A program made the translations under genes and the position numbers. Shown here one piece after another: positions 1 through 10,258 of a DNA stretch of 64,000 bases. Location: assembly GCA_020081605.1 (NCBI GenBank), contig JAHREC010000013.1:3844001-3908000 (forward strand), read 5' to 3'. Source of the stretch: Albifimbria verrucaria (Eukaryota > Ascomycota > Sordariomycetes > Hypocreales > Stachybotryaceae). Numbering within the stretch: position 1 is the first letter of the stretch; the number at the start of each line of letters is the position of its first letter. The notes under the pieces were generated by a model. That model saw only the letters and a list, made by a program, of their open reading frames with translations. It searched no databases and was not told the origin of the DNA.

Positions 1-347
1 GGCCGCAACTAGGAGCTTCTACTCAATCCAGTAGTTGACGATAGGGTTAATCATTCGGCTACCCCGTATGAAATCTATTGAGAACACTGACCAGAGTTCT
101 TACATCCATGTATCTTTCAAAGGGCTTTCGAATACGACCGTGACATTTCGAGTTCCAGCTGAGAGTGGTCAGACTGCAGATGTGCGAGACACAAGAAGAT
201 TCATTTGCATCCCTGAAGTCCCCGGAAGGAACTCAAACCAATAGAACATATAAATGCAACGATGCTCGTCATGAGGAAACATCCTGACAGCTTCATTCAT
301 TATAAATTGCAAATATATACCCACGACACATTAGAGTCACCAATAAT
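1..347. other. Upstream region of the first DUF3433 gene
   Basis: No gene is supported here. The only open frame (35-244, +, 69 codons) has no recognisable composition or motif. The stretch before 348 is moderately AT-rich (for example around 300-335) and probably holds the promoter and 5' leader of the gene starting at 348. No clear TATA box was seen. Confidence 0.5.
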
Positions 348-3300
348 ATGGATGAGAGTACTTCTCATCGGATGTCCATGGGGAACCCCTCTCACGTAGA
401 GGTGTGTTCTTCAAGCATATATGACACATCCGAAGATATGATATATCAGGATCAGCCAGAAAGCGAGCTCTCGAGCAACTGTACTTACTTTGGTGCAATT
501 AATCAACGGGCACGAGTTACTGAGCTTCACGATGCCGAAGTGTCTTTCTTAGTTAATACGGGCGAGAATGATCCCTCAAGTGTTCTGCGGCCGAATGCAC
601 AACATGAGCAAAGTATTCCATCGGGCCATGTCATATCATCAGATTCACGCGAAGACAGCAGAGACACAATAGCGAATCAAAATGATAATTCGAGTCTCTC
701 TGGAAGCGAAGAGCCAGACATTCCTTCGACAACACCATCCATATCTGAAAACTTGTCAAAGCCTTCTTGGGAGCCTGACTTCTTAAGAAAGGCTAGCCTT
801 ATCTCATTAATTGTCTTAATGGTCGTCTTTTCCATTCTCATAACAACTCTTTATACATTATCCCGCTACAACAATGGCTTTCTCACAGCTTCATCAGAGT
901 TTTATTATTTCTGGAGATTCGGACCGGTCGCAGGTACACTACATACACAGCTACGATCAACCTTTGCAGATGCTAACCTGCTTACAGCTTTAACCTTGAC
1001 TTCGCTGTTTTGGTCTCGAGTTGAGATTGAAGGACTTCGTTACTCGCCCTGGGTCAAGTTGCTTCGAGATAGCTCGACACCTGTCCCCAAGACATTGTCA
1101 CTCAACTATTTCTCTACATTCAAACCATTTATTTTAAGGAAAGCAGCAAAGCTCGGAGATTGGCTTGTCTTTTCTCTCGTTCTTATCACCTTTCTTCTAC
1201 AGCTTCAGACTATTATTGCCGCAAGTCTGTTTGCCCTAGAAGAAATAGAAGTGCTCAATCATGGGACACTGATCAACGTCACCAATGAGTTTGTTGATGA
1301 TCTCGATCCACGAATATTCCTAGGTTGGCAACCTTCACAAATTCTTCGAGCAATAACATCTTATGGGGTCCCATACCCTGAAGGAACTGGCCCTGGCTTT
1401 GCATATCAGATATTTGAAGACTTGAATGAGAGCTCTGACTCCTTGAAAATTCGAGCTGAAGTCGACATTATACGTTCTGATGTCGACTGTAAACTTGGCG
1501 ATATTCTTTCTTACAAGGGTTGGTATGAAGTGGGCAACCAAAAGTATCACGAGGTATTATCAGGACATGTGCCGCAATGTTCACAGTCTTTCACGATATC
1601 CACCAGCACTATGGACTATCTTGGACGTTTTGGGTATAGCATCTACTATGCGGACTACGCCAATTCTCAAGAGGGCTCATCTTGTGAACAAAACGTTGTG
1701 CATTTTGTATACTGGAAAACTAACTTGCCTAACCCCGACCCAAGCAAAGACAGCAACTTAACTCTTGCCCACTCAACAGTTGTTGCATGTAAGCTTGGGG
1801 CAACAGTTTCGTCAGCGCGAGTTTTGAAAAACATGACCGATGCAAGTTACGAACTTGAGTCGGTGAGCAATTCCCGGCCGTCGTCTTTCAATATCGTACA
1901 GCTGATCCACAACATGGGTTCATTTATGAATGACCCTATCAACGACTATAACCAGACTCATGAAGTTTCTGCAATCTTAGAACCCGAAGTCATGAACCAA
2001 CAGTGGTTTGACTTATTTCCTATTCAGCCTTTGGAGAAGGGGTTTCAAGTCTCATCACTCGCAGATGGGAATTATGCTCTTGACTTTGTGGAAAGATCAT
2101 GGTCGGAAATAATCCCTCTTACGGCACAATACTTAGCAATGCGCCCAACGTCGAAGAAGGTAACAGGGTCGACTCTGGTCAAGCAGAGGCGTCTTATGGT
2201 TCCAACACTGCAGTTCTCTATGATGGCTGCTCTGTTCGTATTGATTGTGGCATGCGCCATTTACTCAATCTGGTCACTTCCCCGTGTGCCATTTGCAAGT
2301 AGGGACCCTGCGACTTTAATAAGCCCTGCGATTCTGCTCACTAGCAAACTGGGACTGAGGGACCCGCTGCTTGGATATGGAAACTCAACGAGCGAAGAGA
2401 TTGAAAAGAGAGTAGAAAAGTGTGATAACAGTCTCAATTTCAAAAGCCGCATGGGAGACTCGCCTCTCCGAGCTAGACACAACTCCTCGAACTCTCAAGT
2501 CTTAACAAATAACCAGGCCGAGAGCTCTGATGAAGGAATCATAGCTGGAAATCATAAGGCCAAGTTCAAGCCTCGGCAAACATCACGAGATACCAAGTGG
2601 CACAGCCCTTGGCAATTGCTTTGGTGACTCGTGTCGCATTCGTTTGCGTGCTAGCTGCCTTGGCTGGCATCACCGGCTATACGTGGACCCTTTCTCAAAA
2701 GAGGCAAGGGCTGGTTGACATTGGGGAATCACTGGTCAGGGTATTTGTTTGGACCTCAATTCCTACTATTGTCGCAGTCAGTATTGGGGCATATGTAACA
2801 GCATCGTTTCTTGAAGTGCGTGTTGTCGCTCCTTTTCTCTCCTACGAGAAGGCGTAGGGCTCCGGCTTATGATGGCCTCTATGAACAACTACTTCACGGC
2901 ATTGAGAGGAGGCTCTTCCCTTTTGGCTCGGTCAGCACTATTCCTGACGATGGTGTCTGCGGCAATGTCGCTGATTCTCACCCCATACGGTGGAATATTA
3001 TACCAGGAGGAGTACGTCTCAAGGGAGAGTCCAGTACGTGTTCAACAGGAAGAATGGTTCTCAACTACTCGGCCCGCTCCGATCACGATGAACACCACAG
3101 AAGGAATCCTAGAGGATAAATCGCTGAACCTAGATGTCTCACTGATCTCTGGGCTTATATTCTTCCGAAACTACTCCTTTCCTGCCTGGACTTATGAAGA
3201 CTTGGTATTCCCCAACTTAACCGTAGTCGATATGCCGCACAGTCACTCTTCGAATATGTCGGTGGAGGTGAGGGTTCCAGCACTCCGCCCAGAGCTGACT

Positions 3301-4423
3301 TGTGAAACATTGGGGATGGATGCCATTAATACAACGGTAAGAAAAGTTCCCGAGGATGAATACGGTGCACCTGGAACGTTGAGGATGAGCATCACGCCCA
3401 AGGCGCCGCTAGATACATTTGGGTCACCCGTTGTATCGTTTGTAACATGCGACGACATCATCTTTGCAGGTAGGAACGACATTGGCAATTTTGGTAACTC
3501 CAGCAGCAACCGGGCGTACAGTTGGGGTAGGCTAGAGAAGGGAAAGTCAGGTACCTCAAGTGGGTGATGTGCAAGCTCGAGTATGTGGAAGTGGACGTTG
3601 ACCTCACATTACTGCTTCCAAGTTATGAGATTGACAAGTTACACCCGCCGCGGCCTATAGAGTCTTCAAAACGTAAGTCTTCGCCGCTGGAGTGGCAAGA
3701 TGGCGACGAGAAGGTATCGTGGGACTACATCAGAGACTTTACGGTGCGCAGCACGATTCAGGATCCGAACATCAGCCCTTGCAAGAGACGCGCAACCGCT
3801 GGGGGCGGTGATGCCAACGCGGCCCTCTACAATTCTCCGTGGGGGCTGCCATATGAATCTTTACTCGACGACTCGAAGCATCAAGCGGTAGCAAACCTGT
3901 GGAAGAAGCTCAACACGATGGTGATTGCGCAGATGATAAGCCACCTTGGTTATCGAAAATCGTTCCACGCAAACGGCACTGCAGCTGCAGCCGACGCTCC
4001 GAGTCAACCCAAGCCGCTAGAAGGGACTCTTACAGACCACAAGGTGAAGGTATTGAAACAGAGTCCTGTGGCTACTTGGGTTGTGATTGGCATTCTGTCA
4101 GCCATGGCGCTTGCTACAATGGGGAGCATCGTGGCGGAGCGTAGCTTCAAAGAGGTTTTGCCTAGGGATCCTCGAAGCATCGCATCCATGCTGGCGCTTT
4201 GGGCAGATTCCAATATCTGGACGCAGCTCCCGGAGGAGTGGATTCCATGACCGACAAAGACCTTGGCAGTTGGTTTGCAGGAAAAGTGTTTAGAGCAGGG
4301 TGGGCCAACGTGGCTGACGAAGGGAGCGAGGATCGAGTGTATGCGATTCATGTAGAGGAGAGCATAGCAGTGAAGGATGAGTCGGGCTGTTTTTGTATTC
4401 TCGAAAGAGAGCATGGCACGTGA
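348..4423 (+). CDS. Large multi-pass membrane protein, DUF3433 family (paralogue A)
   Basis: The predicted protein is about 1,340 residues, the usual size for fungal DUF3433 proteins, whose function is unknown. An acidic, Ser-rich N-terminus of about 145 residues is followed by a first membrane segment (about residues 148-172) and a first DUF3433 repeat with a second hydrophobic segment near residue 270-298. A long N-glycosylation-rich loop follows, then a membrane segment (DNA 2206-2275). After a W-x-x-P linker near 2600 a second DUF3433 repeat carries further membrane helices, another extracellular-type loop and a last helix at 4075-4130. A 54-nt intron at 934-987 (GT..AG, with a GCTAAC branch site) sits after the GPVA motif and is in frame, so it is easily missed. 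Frame changes near 2590, 2855, 3540 and 4240 all need one extra base, so the gene is probably intact with sequence errors. Paralogue B at 10259 has the same architecture. Family assignment is from remembered domain pattern; the role is unknown. Confidence 0.8.
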
Positions 4424-5154
4424 TGCAATAGATGGACTGCAACACCAGAAATCGAAATGTACGGCATTGGTTATGGCACTGTTGGTTGATAATAGACTAG
4501 TCTACTCTTATAGTACTGTTAGTTATAATAATACGACTCTCGCTTTTCCAAATACGCCTTGGCAAATGACACGTCTGATTCTCTTATAACAAACATCTAA
4601 AAAGAGACAGACATGGACCCGTAGGATGTAACCCCCTTCTTCTCTCCAGAGTACCTCTACTATGACGGCCAAAATAGCCGTCGGATGGTCAGAACCCCGC
4701 CAAGTGGTCCCCTAAACTTCAGCCAGCAAATCGAGGGGCATCCTTTGCCTCTTACACCGTCTCGCTAGCAACTTCGGCCATTCGCGCCAATGAGCAACGA
4801 GCAGCACATGCGACACGAAGCTGCGCGTGTCCAAGAATGATCCAACGCATGGATGAACGAGTGAATGGATGGATGCCTTGGCAATTGCAGACACTGCCAT
4901 GCATCCTCGCTGCCAACCGGGGCCCCAGCGCAGCCGCCGCGGCAGTTCACCTGCTCAAGGTGCCGTTGCTGGTCCCTCCCGCTCATGCTTGGACCGGCAA
5001 CGCAGAGCTAAAGCTAAGGTAGTTGGGCTCCAACCTAGGGGCAGGTGATACAATCTTCGTCCTCTCCTCTTCCAATTGACTGTCAATTCCTCTGCGCCAG
5101 CTCCCGTCATCCTCTACGACACCCTCCAAAGCCGTTCCATCCACCTACACCGCC
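4424..5154. other. Intergenic region before the amidohydrolase gene
   Basis: This gap of about 730 bp has no supported gene; the short open frames on both strands look random. The first part is AT-rich and probably holds the 3' end signals of the DUF3433 gene. The last 100 bp become pyrimidine-rich (about 5060-5080), as is common just upstream of fungal transcription starts. Confidence 0.5.
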
Positions 5155-6258
5155 ATGGCGTCAGACCAGGACGAGCAGCTCATCCTCCCCATCGTCGACT
5201 CCACGTCCACATCTATAATGAGTCTGACCTCGACAACCTCGCCTGGAGCAAGCCCGGCGGGCCCATCCGTGGCCAGTACTCCATTGCGCAGTACAAGGCT
5301 GCCGCCCGCTCTGCCCCCTCCCTCCTAGGTGCCATCTTCGTCGAGGCCGACCGGAAATCCCACGTCGACGACGAGTCCGGCTGGGTCCACCCGCTCGCCG
5401 AACTCGACCTGCTATGCCGCCTCGCGCGCGGCCAGCCTAACGACGAAGACAGCTTCGTTCCGGAAGACGCACGCCTGTGTCTCGCCATCGTCCCCTGGGC
5501 GCCTCTGCCCCGCGGCCCGGCCGTGCTCGAGACGTACCTCGATCGTGCAAAAGATGTTGCTGGCGAGGCGTGGCCTAAGGTCAAGGGTTTCCGCTACCTG
5601 GTCCAAGATAAGCCCGACGGCACCTTACTGAAGCAGGACTTCATCGACGCCGTCAAGCTGCTGGGCCGCCGCGGCTTCTGCTTCGAGATCGGCGTCGACC
5701 ACCACCGCCGGGGCAAGAAGCATCTCGATGAAGCCGTCGAGTTTCTTGACCGTGTTCACGACGGTGTCCCAGAAGAGGAGAAGGTTGTTTGCGTAATCAG
5801 TACGTAGTAGCCTCCTCTCCAATACCCTTTGCTCAGCTATGTCTAACCTTCGTCCCAGACCACATCTGCAAGCCCGACCTCACCGTCTACAACCTCTCCT
5901 CCGACCCCGCCTTCCATGGCTGGCGCACCGCCATGTTCACCCTGAGCAAGGCTTCCCACACATACATGAAGCTCTCGGGCGCCTTCTCTGAGATGCCAGA
6001 CTCCCTGCGCGCCCTAACGTGCCCGCCTCTCAGATCTTCGAGTCCCTGTTCAGCTGGCTCGGCGTTGTGCTCGCTACTTTCGGCCCGTCGCGCACCATGT
6101 TTGGCAGCGACTGGCCTGTCTGCGAGATTGGCGGTGGCGACGAGGCGTGGCCGCGCTGGCGCGACGTTGTCGAGAAGATGTGCTGGATGGCCAGCTTGAG
6201 CGACGAGGAGAGGGCAATGATCTGGGGCGGTACAGCGAAGGAGGCTTATAAGCTGTGA
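5155..6258 (+). CDS. Amidohydrolase_2 family hydrolase, L-rhamnono-gamma-lactonase-like
   Basis: This is a metal-dependent hydrolase of the amidohydrolase_2 (TIM-barrel) type. Fungal relatives are often annotated as L-rhamnono-gamma-lactonase, an enzyme of the L-rhamnose/L-fuconate oxidative route. The start at 5155 (context CCGCCATGG) is followed by the metal-binding HVHIY motif near residue 16. Near the C-terminus are the strand-loop MFGSDWPVC, with the metal-binding Asp, and a terminal GGTAKEAYKL typical of the family. An intron at 5800-5858 (GTACGT..CTAAC..CAG) joins VVCVI to NHICKPDL, matching the family's conserved HxxKP motif. Two one-base losses are apparent: in the CCC run just before HVHIY (about 5209) and near 6018. 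About 345 residues, normal for the family. Substrate is inferred only from family annotation. No neighbouring rhamnose-pathway gene is seen. Confidence 0.8.
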
Positions 6259-6776
6259 TGGCCTTGACGGCGTCAGATTCATTCCAAGTGCTGGATGGAT
6301 AGGGGATATTGAAGATACTATGGCTTTATTTAATGCATTAGGAGCGTATTCACAAATCCATAATTACATGTCACCCCATGATTTCCTGTCAAGACAACCT
6401 CATCGTGGGTCAGATCTACGTCAATATCAACTGGACAGGGGTCGTCTTCTACTAGAGTGTTCCAACTACACGACCTCATGATCTCATCATAGCAACATCA
6501 TTATAAAGATAAAGATTCGTCAATTGACACGGCGTTGAAAAGCTCATCAAGTCCTAGACGCCCTTCCCCGATCTTACTTGCCAGTAAGAAATCATTCAGA
6601 TTAATCACAAGCAGACACCATGTCCCGTCGTTATCAATCATATATGCCAGCCCACTTGCTCTCCAGTTCTCCCCTTCCACCCAACAGCAAGCGGGCCAAT
6701 AAGTTCCCAGAGCCCTTCCGCCAAAGGACGCTAAGGTCATGTACAAGAAGTGAATTTCGTTCAGGAGGCAGCCCGT
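6259..6776. other. Shared 3' region of two convergent genes
   Basis: These 518 bp separate the stop codons of the amidohydrolase (+) and the coiled-coil gene (-). The open frames here (for example 6501-6746, -) show no known motif. The stretch is AT-rich around 6310-6540 and most likely carries two 3' untranslated regions. Confidence 0.5.
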
Positions 6777-8811
6777 CTACTCGCCCGCTCGGCCGCGGTA
6801 GTTGCCCATCTTCTCGATCGAGCTCATGATGCCGCTCCTCGGCATACCGCCGGGACGAGGCAGTCCTCCGCCACTCTTGGTTCGCTCGTGAGGTGCTCGA
6901 AGACCTGACTGGGGAGCTCTCAGGCCCGAGATGGGACGCGCAAGACCACCAGTGCTGGCGCTACTCTTCAGACCATCGGTCGCTGCTCGGGCGGTCGCCC
7001 GCGGAGTCGCGTGCGGCTTCTCCTGCGGCGGTGGTGGTTGTTCCTGGCGTTGTTGAGGCGCCGCGACGAAGCTCTGCATGCTCATCATCTCCTCAGCCAG
7101 TTGCACGAGCTCGCCCTTCTCGATTCGCTCCTTCTCCAGCATGCCTCGGAGATCCTCGTTATCGCGCTGCACCGTCGACACAACCGCCTCAAGTCGCTGG
7201 ATATCGGCGTTGAGCTCCTTGATAGCGGCACTGTCCCGCACTGCTTGAGCCTTGCGCTCCTCGGCCTCGGCACTGCCAGGGTCAACCTTGGTCATGGTCG
7301 CGTCCCGGCCGATGCGCAGCCTCTCGTTGTCCTCGCCCAGCTCCTCAATGCGGTCTTCGAGTTCGCGGATCTTCTTCTCCCAGCGCGCCTCGTAAGACTT
7401 CTTCAGCGCTGCCACCTTTGTCTCGTGCTTGCTCTTGTACAGGCCGTGCAGTTCCCTGGCAACACGCTCGACGGCAATCTCAACCTCGCGGTTCGACGGC
7501 TTTTCCGGCGATGACTTCTCGGACTCCTTGCCCGCACGCATGCCAGCCATCTTGCTCTCTGCTTCTTGGTGCATCATCTCTGCCGCCTCCCTCCTCTTCT
7601 CGCTCTCCTCAAGCTTCTGTTCTAGCTGCTCCTTCTCTTTGTGGCTCAGGACAATCTCCTCTTTCACCTTGCGGAGCACTAGCTTCCATCTCACGCCCTC
7701 TGTGCTCCCAACCCTCCTTCTCGGCAGCCAGCTGCTCCTTCATGGCACGCTCCTCGCGCAACTGCTCCATGGACTCGCCAACTCTCTTCTCGGCATCGCC
7801 AACAGCGGTTTTGAGGAATGCACCTCGGCTTCCTTGCCACTCAGCGAGGCTTTCAAGGAGCTGATCTCGGAAAGGAACCCGGACTTGAGCGTCTCGAGTT
7901 CACGAGGAGTGATGGTAGGAACGCTACGAGGAGTCGGCATCGGGGGATGTCGAAGTCGATCAGGTTGCTGTATGAGCGACTGGGGTGGCAGCTACATTGG
8001 GCATTGTCCGCGAAGGTGAGAGATTTCCACGCTTTGAAGGTGACTTCTGTGGATGTCTCAGCTGCTCAGTGAAGTCCACGAGCAGGTTAGTTGTGTTGCT
8101 GGCCTCCGGGGTGGAGCCGGGACGCGATGACCGTGATGGCGAGGGCCCGCCGATTGTTGATAGCGTATTTCCTCCAAGTTTTGAAAGCATGGTCAAGTTC
8201 GGCACAGCCGAAAAGGTGCTAAAGGTACTGATGACAGTGTCGTCGGGGCCAGCATCATCATCCTCCGCATGCGAGCGCTCGATGTGCACGGTACCGGTAG
8301 ATATGTTTCCGACATCGTCCTCCAAGACACTCTGCTCATCCTCAAATATTTCAATGGCCTTCTTCAGACCCTCATTGTCTCGTACAGCACTCTCAAGGTC
8401 GACAGTCCTTTCTGTTGTCTTTGCGGGCCGCGGGGTCTCCATCGGGTTGCTGACCTTAACAGGGAACCGCTTTTCAGGAGACATCTTGCGTGGGCTGCGG
8501 GCCATTGGGGCCCTGCGGTATCAGGTGAGTGGTGGCGGACAGAGTCGAGAGGCTCGGCCAAGAGCTTCAAGGGGAGAGCTCAGCACCAGAGAGGACGCGA
8601 GAGTGGCGGGACTTGGATGGCGAGAAGTTCTCCTGGTCAGGGGCCCTGATGCTGGGGGCCAAGGAGAGGACCCGTCCATGTTTTCGTCAAAGTGTGTGGA
8701 CGAGGTGGTGTAGCTGCGGACTTCGTAGCTTTCGTATCGTCTCGTCGTCGAAGGTGTACTGGTATTGAGGTTAAGCGCCGACTCGGTCATAGGCGATAGC
8801 GGCGAGAACAT
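6777..8811 (-). CDS. Coiled-coil protein, possible cytoskeletal or spindle-pole role
   Basis: About 680 residues. The N-terminal 100 residues are Ser/Thr/Pro-rich. A basic SPRKMSPEKR patch and an acidic stretch (EDEQSVLEDD) follow. A middle part contains TPRSVPTITPREL, and a long charged heptad-type coiled coil runs over roughly DNA 7900-7050 on the - strand (EKEQLEQKLEESEKRREAAE and similar). The C-terminus is basic and Gly/Pro/Arg-rich, ending SSIEKMGNYRGRAGE. This layout resembles conserved ascomycete coiled-coil proteins annotated loosely as M-repeat or spindle-pole proteins; I cannot name it with confidence. Start at 8811 (MFSPLSPMTES) is the first Met that fits the Ser-rich N-terminus. 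The frame changes near 7950, 7930, 7830 and 7695 by apparent single-base losses, and an in-frame TGA lies at 8521-8523. No good intron explains that TGA. Confidence 0.6.
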
Positions 8812-10258
8812 TGCGTGGTGTCGCAGACAAATCAATTAAACAAGTGAAGCAAGCTGCTGTGCTCATGGAAGATTCAAAACGTGGACATGTGTTTTGCACC
8901 ACACGGGTATGTTCAAGTGATTCACATGGAAAAGGTGAATGTCTGTCTCCGGCAGTTGGACATGTTTAGCCCTTTGTCCAAGGTGGGTGGGTAGGGACAA
9001 ATTGTTTTGCGTTGGCAGGGCAACAGACACCGCCAAACCAAACCCCGGTGACATCCCTGCCAGAGCTGGCCAGAGCTGGCCGGAGGCCGGGCAACTCCTC
9101 CTCTTTTTCTTTATTTTAATCGAACCTCACACAACATGACATGACATCACCTCCAACTCCACCGGCCACATATGCCCCAGCCTGTCTCCTGGGTAAAGAC
9201 AATAGGAAATGGGTGGTGGTGATGGTTGCAGGTCCACTGGTTCAATTGACGATTTCGTAGAGACATGCCATGCTACCTTGCCCTTTTCGGTAGCACTCTA
9301 GTCGTTTTGGAATGAGACAGACCTCACATGAATACAGGGTCTTGTGTTTTTACCGTACTCATAATACAGTGCTCCTGGCTTTTATTGCACTCAGTGTCTA
9401 GAGGATGTTAAACCCACGGAAACAATTCTCTAGGGGCTCTCATCACCTCCCACGCATCAAGCATAGAGTGCAAACACCACATATAGTATAACTGCCATCG
9501 CTTGTAGCTCCTTGCCTAGGTAGCTACATCATAATTAGTTATTAAACATTTGATCCAAAGTCGCTTACCTTATAATAGAATTGGGGCTTGTTTCGCTTAT
9601 GTTGTGAAGTGGTTTCATAAAAGCAAAAAATAACATAGTGGTATTTGCAAAGTACCATAGGAGCGTCTTATAGTATAATGCCAAAGTTGAAAGATACAAT
9701 TAATATAGTAAAGCATAAATTCTACTATACTGTCTGAGTAACTAAAGCGGCTCCTCTTCCTTGGAGTTTTAATCGCTAAAAGATTACACCAAGACAGATT
9801 TATATTCATTGTAGCATGGTTTCTTGCCTCTCCCTTTTCCTAAAGCCCTGAACAAAAATATATTAATCACCATTCGGATTTGTCTTACCCATGTTGCCCC
9901 CAGAATCTCTACTACCATACGTAGCAATTTGGGTAAATGTGAATAGCTCCGTACAGGCTGTGCCGCAAAATTCAGGCGTTGTCTTATATTAAGGAGGCTT
10001 CTTCAAAGTAACATCTCGCACTTTTTCTAAAACAATCCGAAATGGCGGCGGTAAGTTATAATCCATCGAGGCTTCAAAAATCACCAGCACATGTAGCCAG
10101 GCAGTATAAAAACCGTGTCGGACACAACTATTTGCCGTCATCATCCCGACCCCAAAAGCCCACGTTTTCCACTCAAGGCCCATCACAATTGCTCCGGCCT
10201 TGTTCACTTTTAGTTGCCCTGCATAGAACTGCCCAGGACAGGATCCAAAACTCTCGAA
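8812..10258. other. Intergenic region with an AT-rich segment and a repeat copy
   Basis: These 1.4 kb lie between the divergent coiled-coil and DUF3433-B genes. They hold repeat copy R1 (9214-9327) followed by an AT-rich stretch at about 9480-9970 without any coding sign. Such AT-rich segments in fungal genomes are often old, RIP-mutated transposon remains, but I see no transposase or terminal repeat. An ATG directly followed by a GTAAGT donor occurs at 10042 but leads to no recognisable exon. Confidence 0.45.
9214..9327 (+). repeat. Repeat copy R1, about 112 bp
   Basis: A block including GATTTCGTAGAGACATGCCA and ending in AATGAGACAGACCTCAC is repeated in direct orientation at 14978-15091. 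The copies are roughly 80% identical by eye, with differences that are mostly transitions and small indels. No open frame or terminal inverted repeat was found. R1 and R2 lie on the two sides of DUF3433 paralogue B. Confidence 0.75.

Noticed and set aside
7011..8019. Long + strand frames over the coiled-coil gene
   Set aside because: Their Leu/Ser-rich composition is what a reversed Glu/Lys/Gln coiled coil gives. The - strand reading has heptads and continues through the breaks.
9480..9970. AT-rich segment as a RIP-inactivated transposon
   Set aside because: No terminal repeats, target duplications or transposase fragments could be seen; AT-richness alone is not enough.
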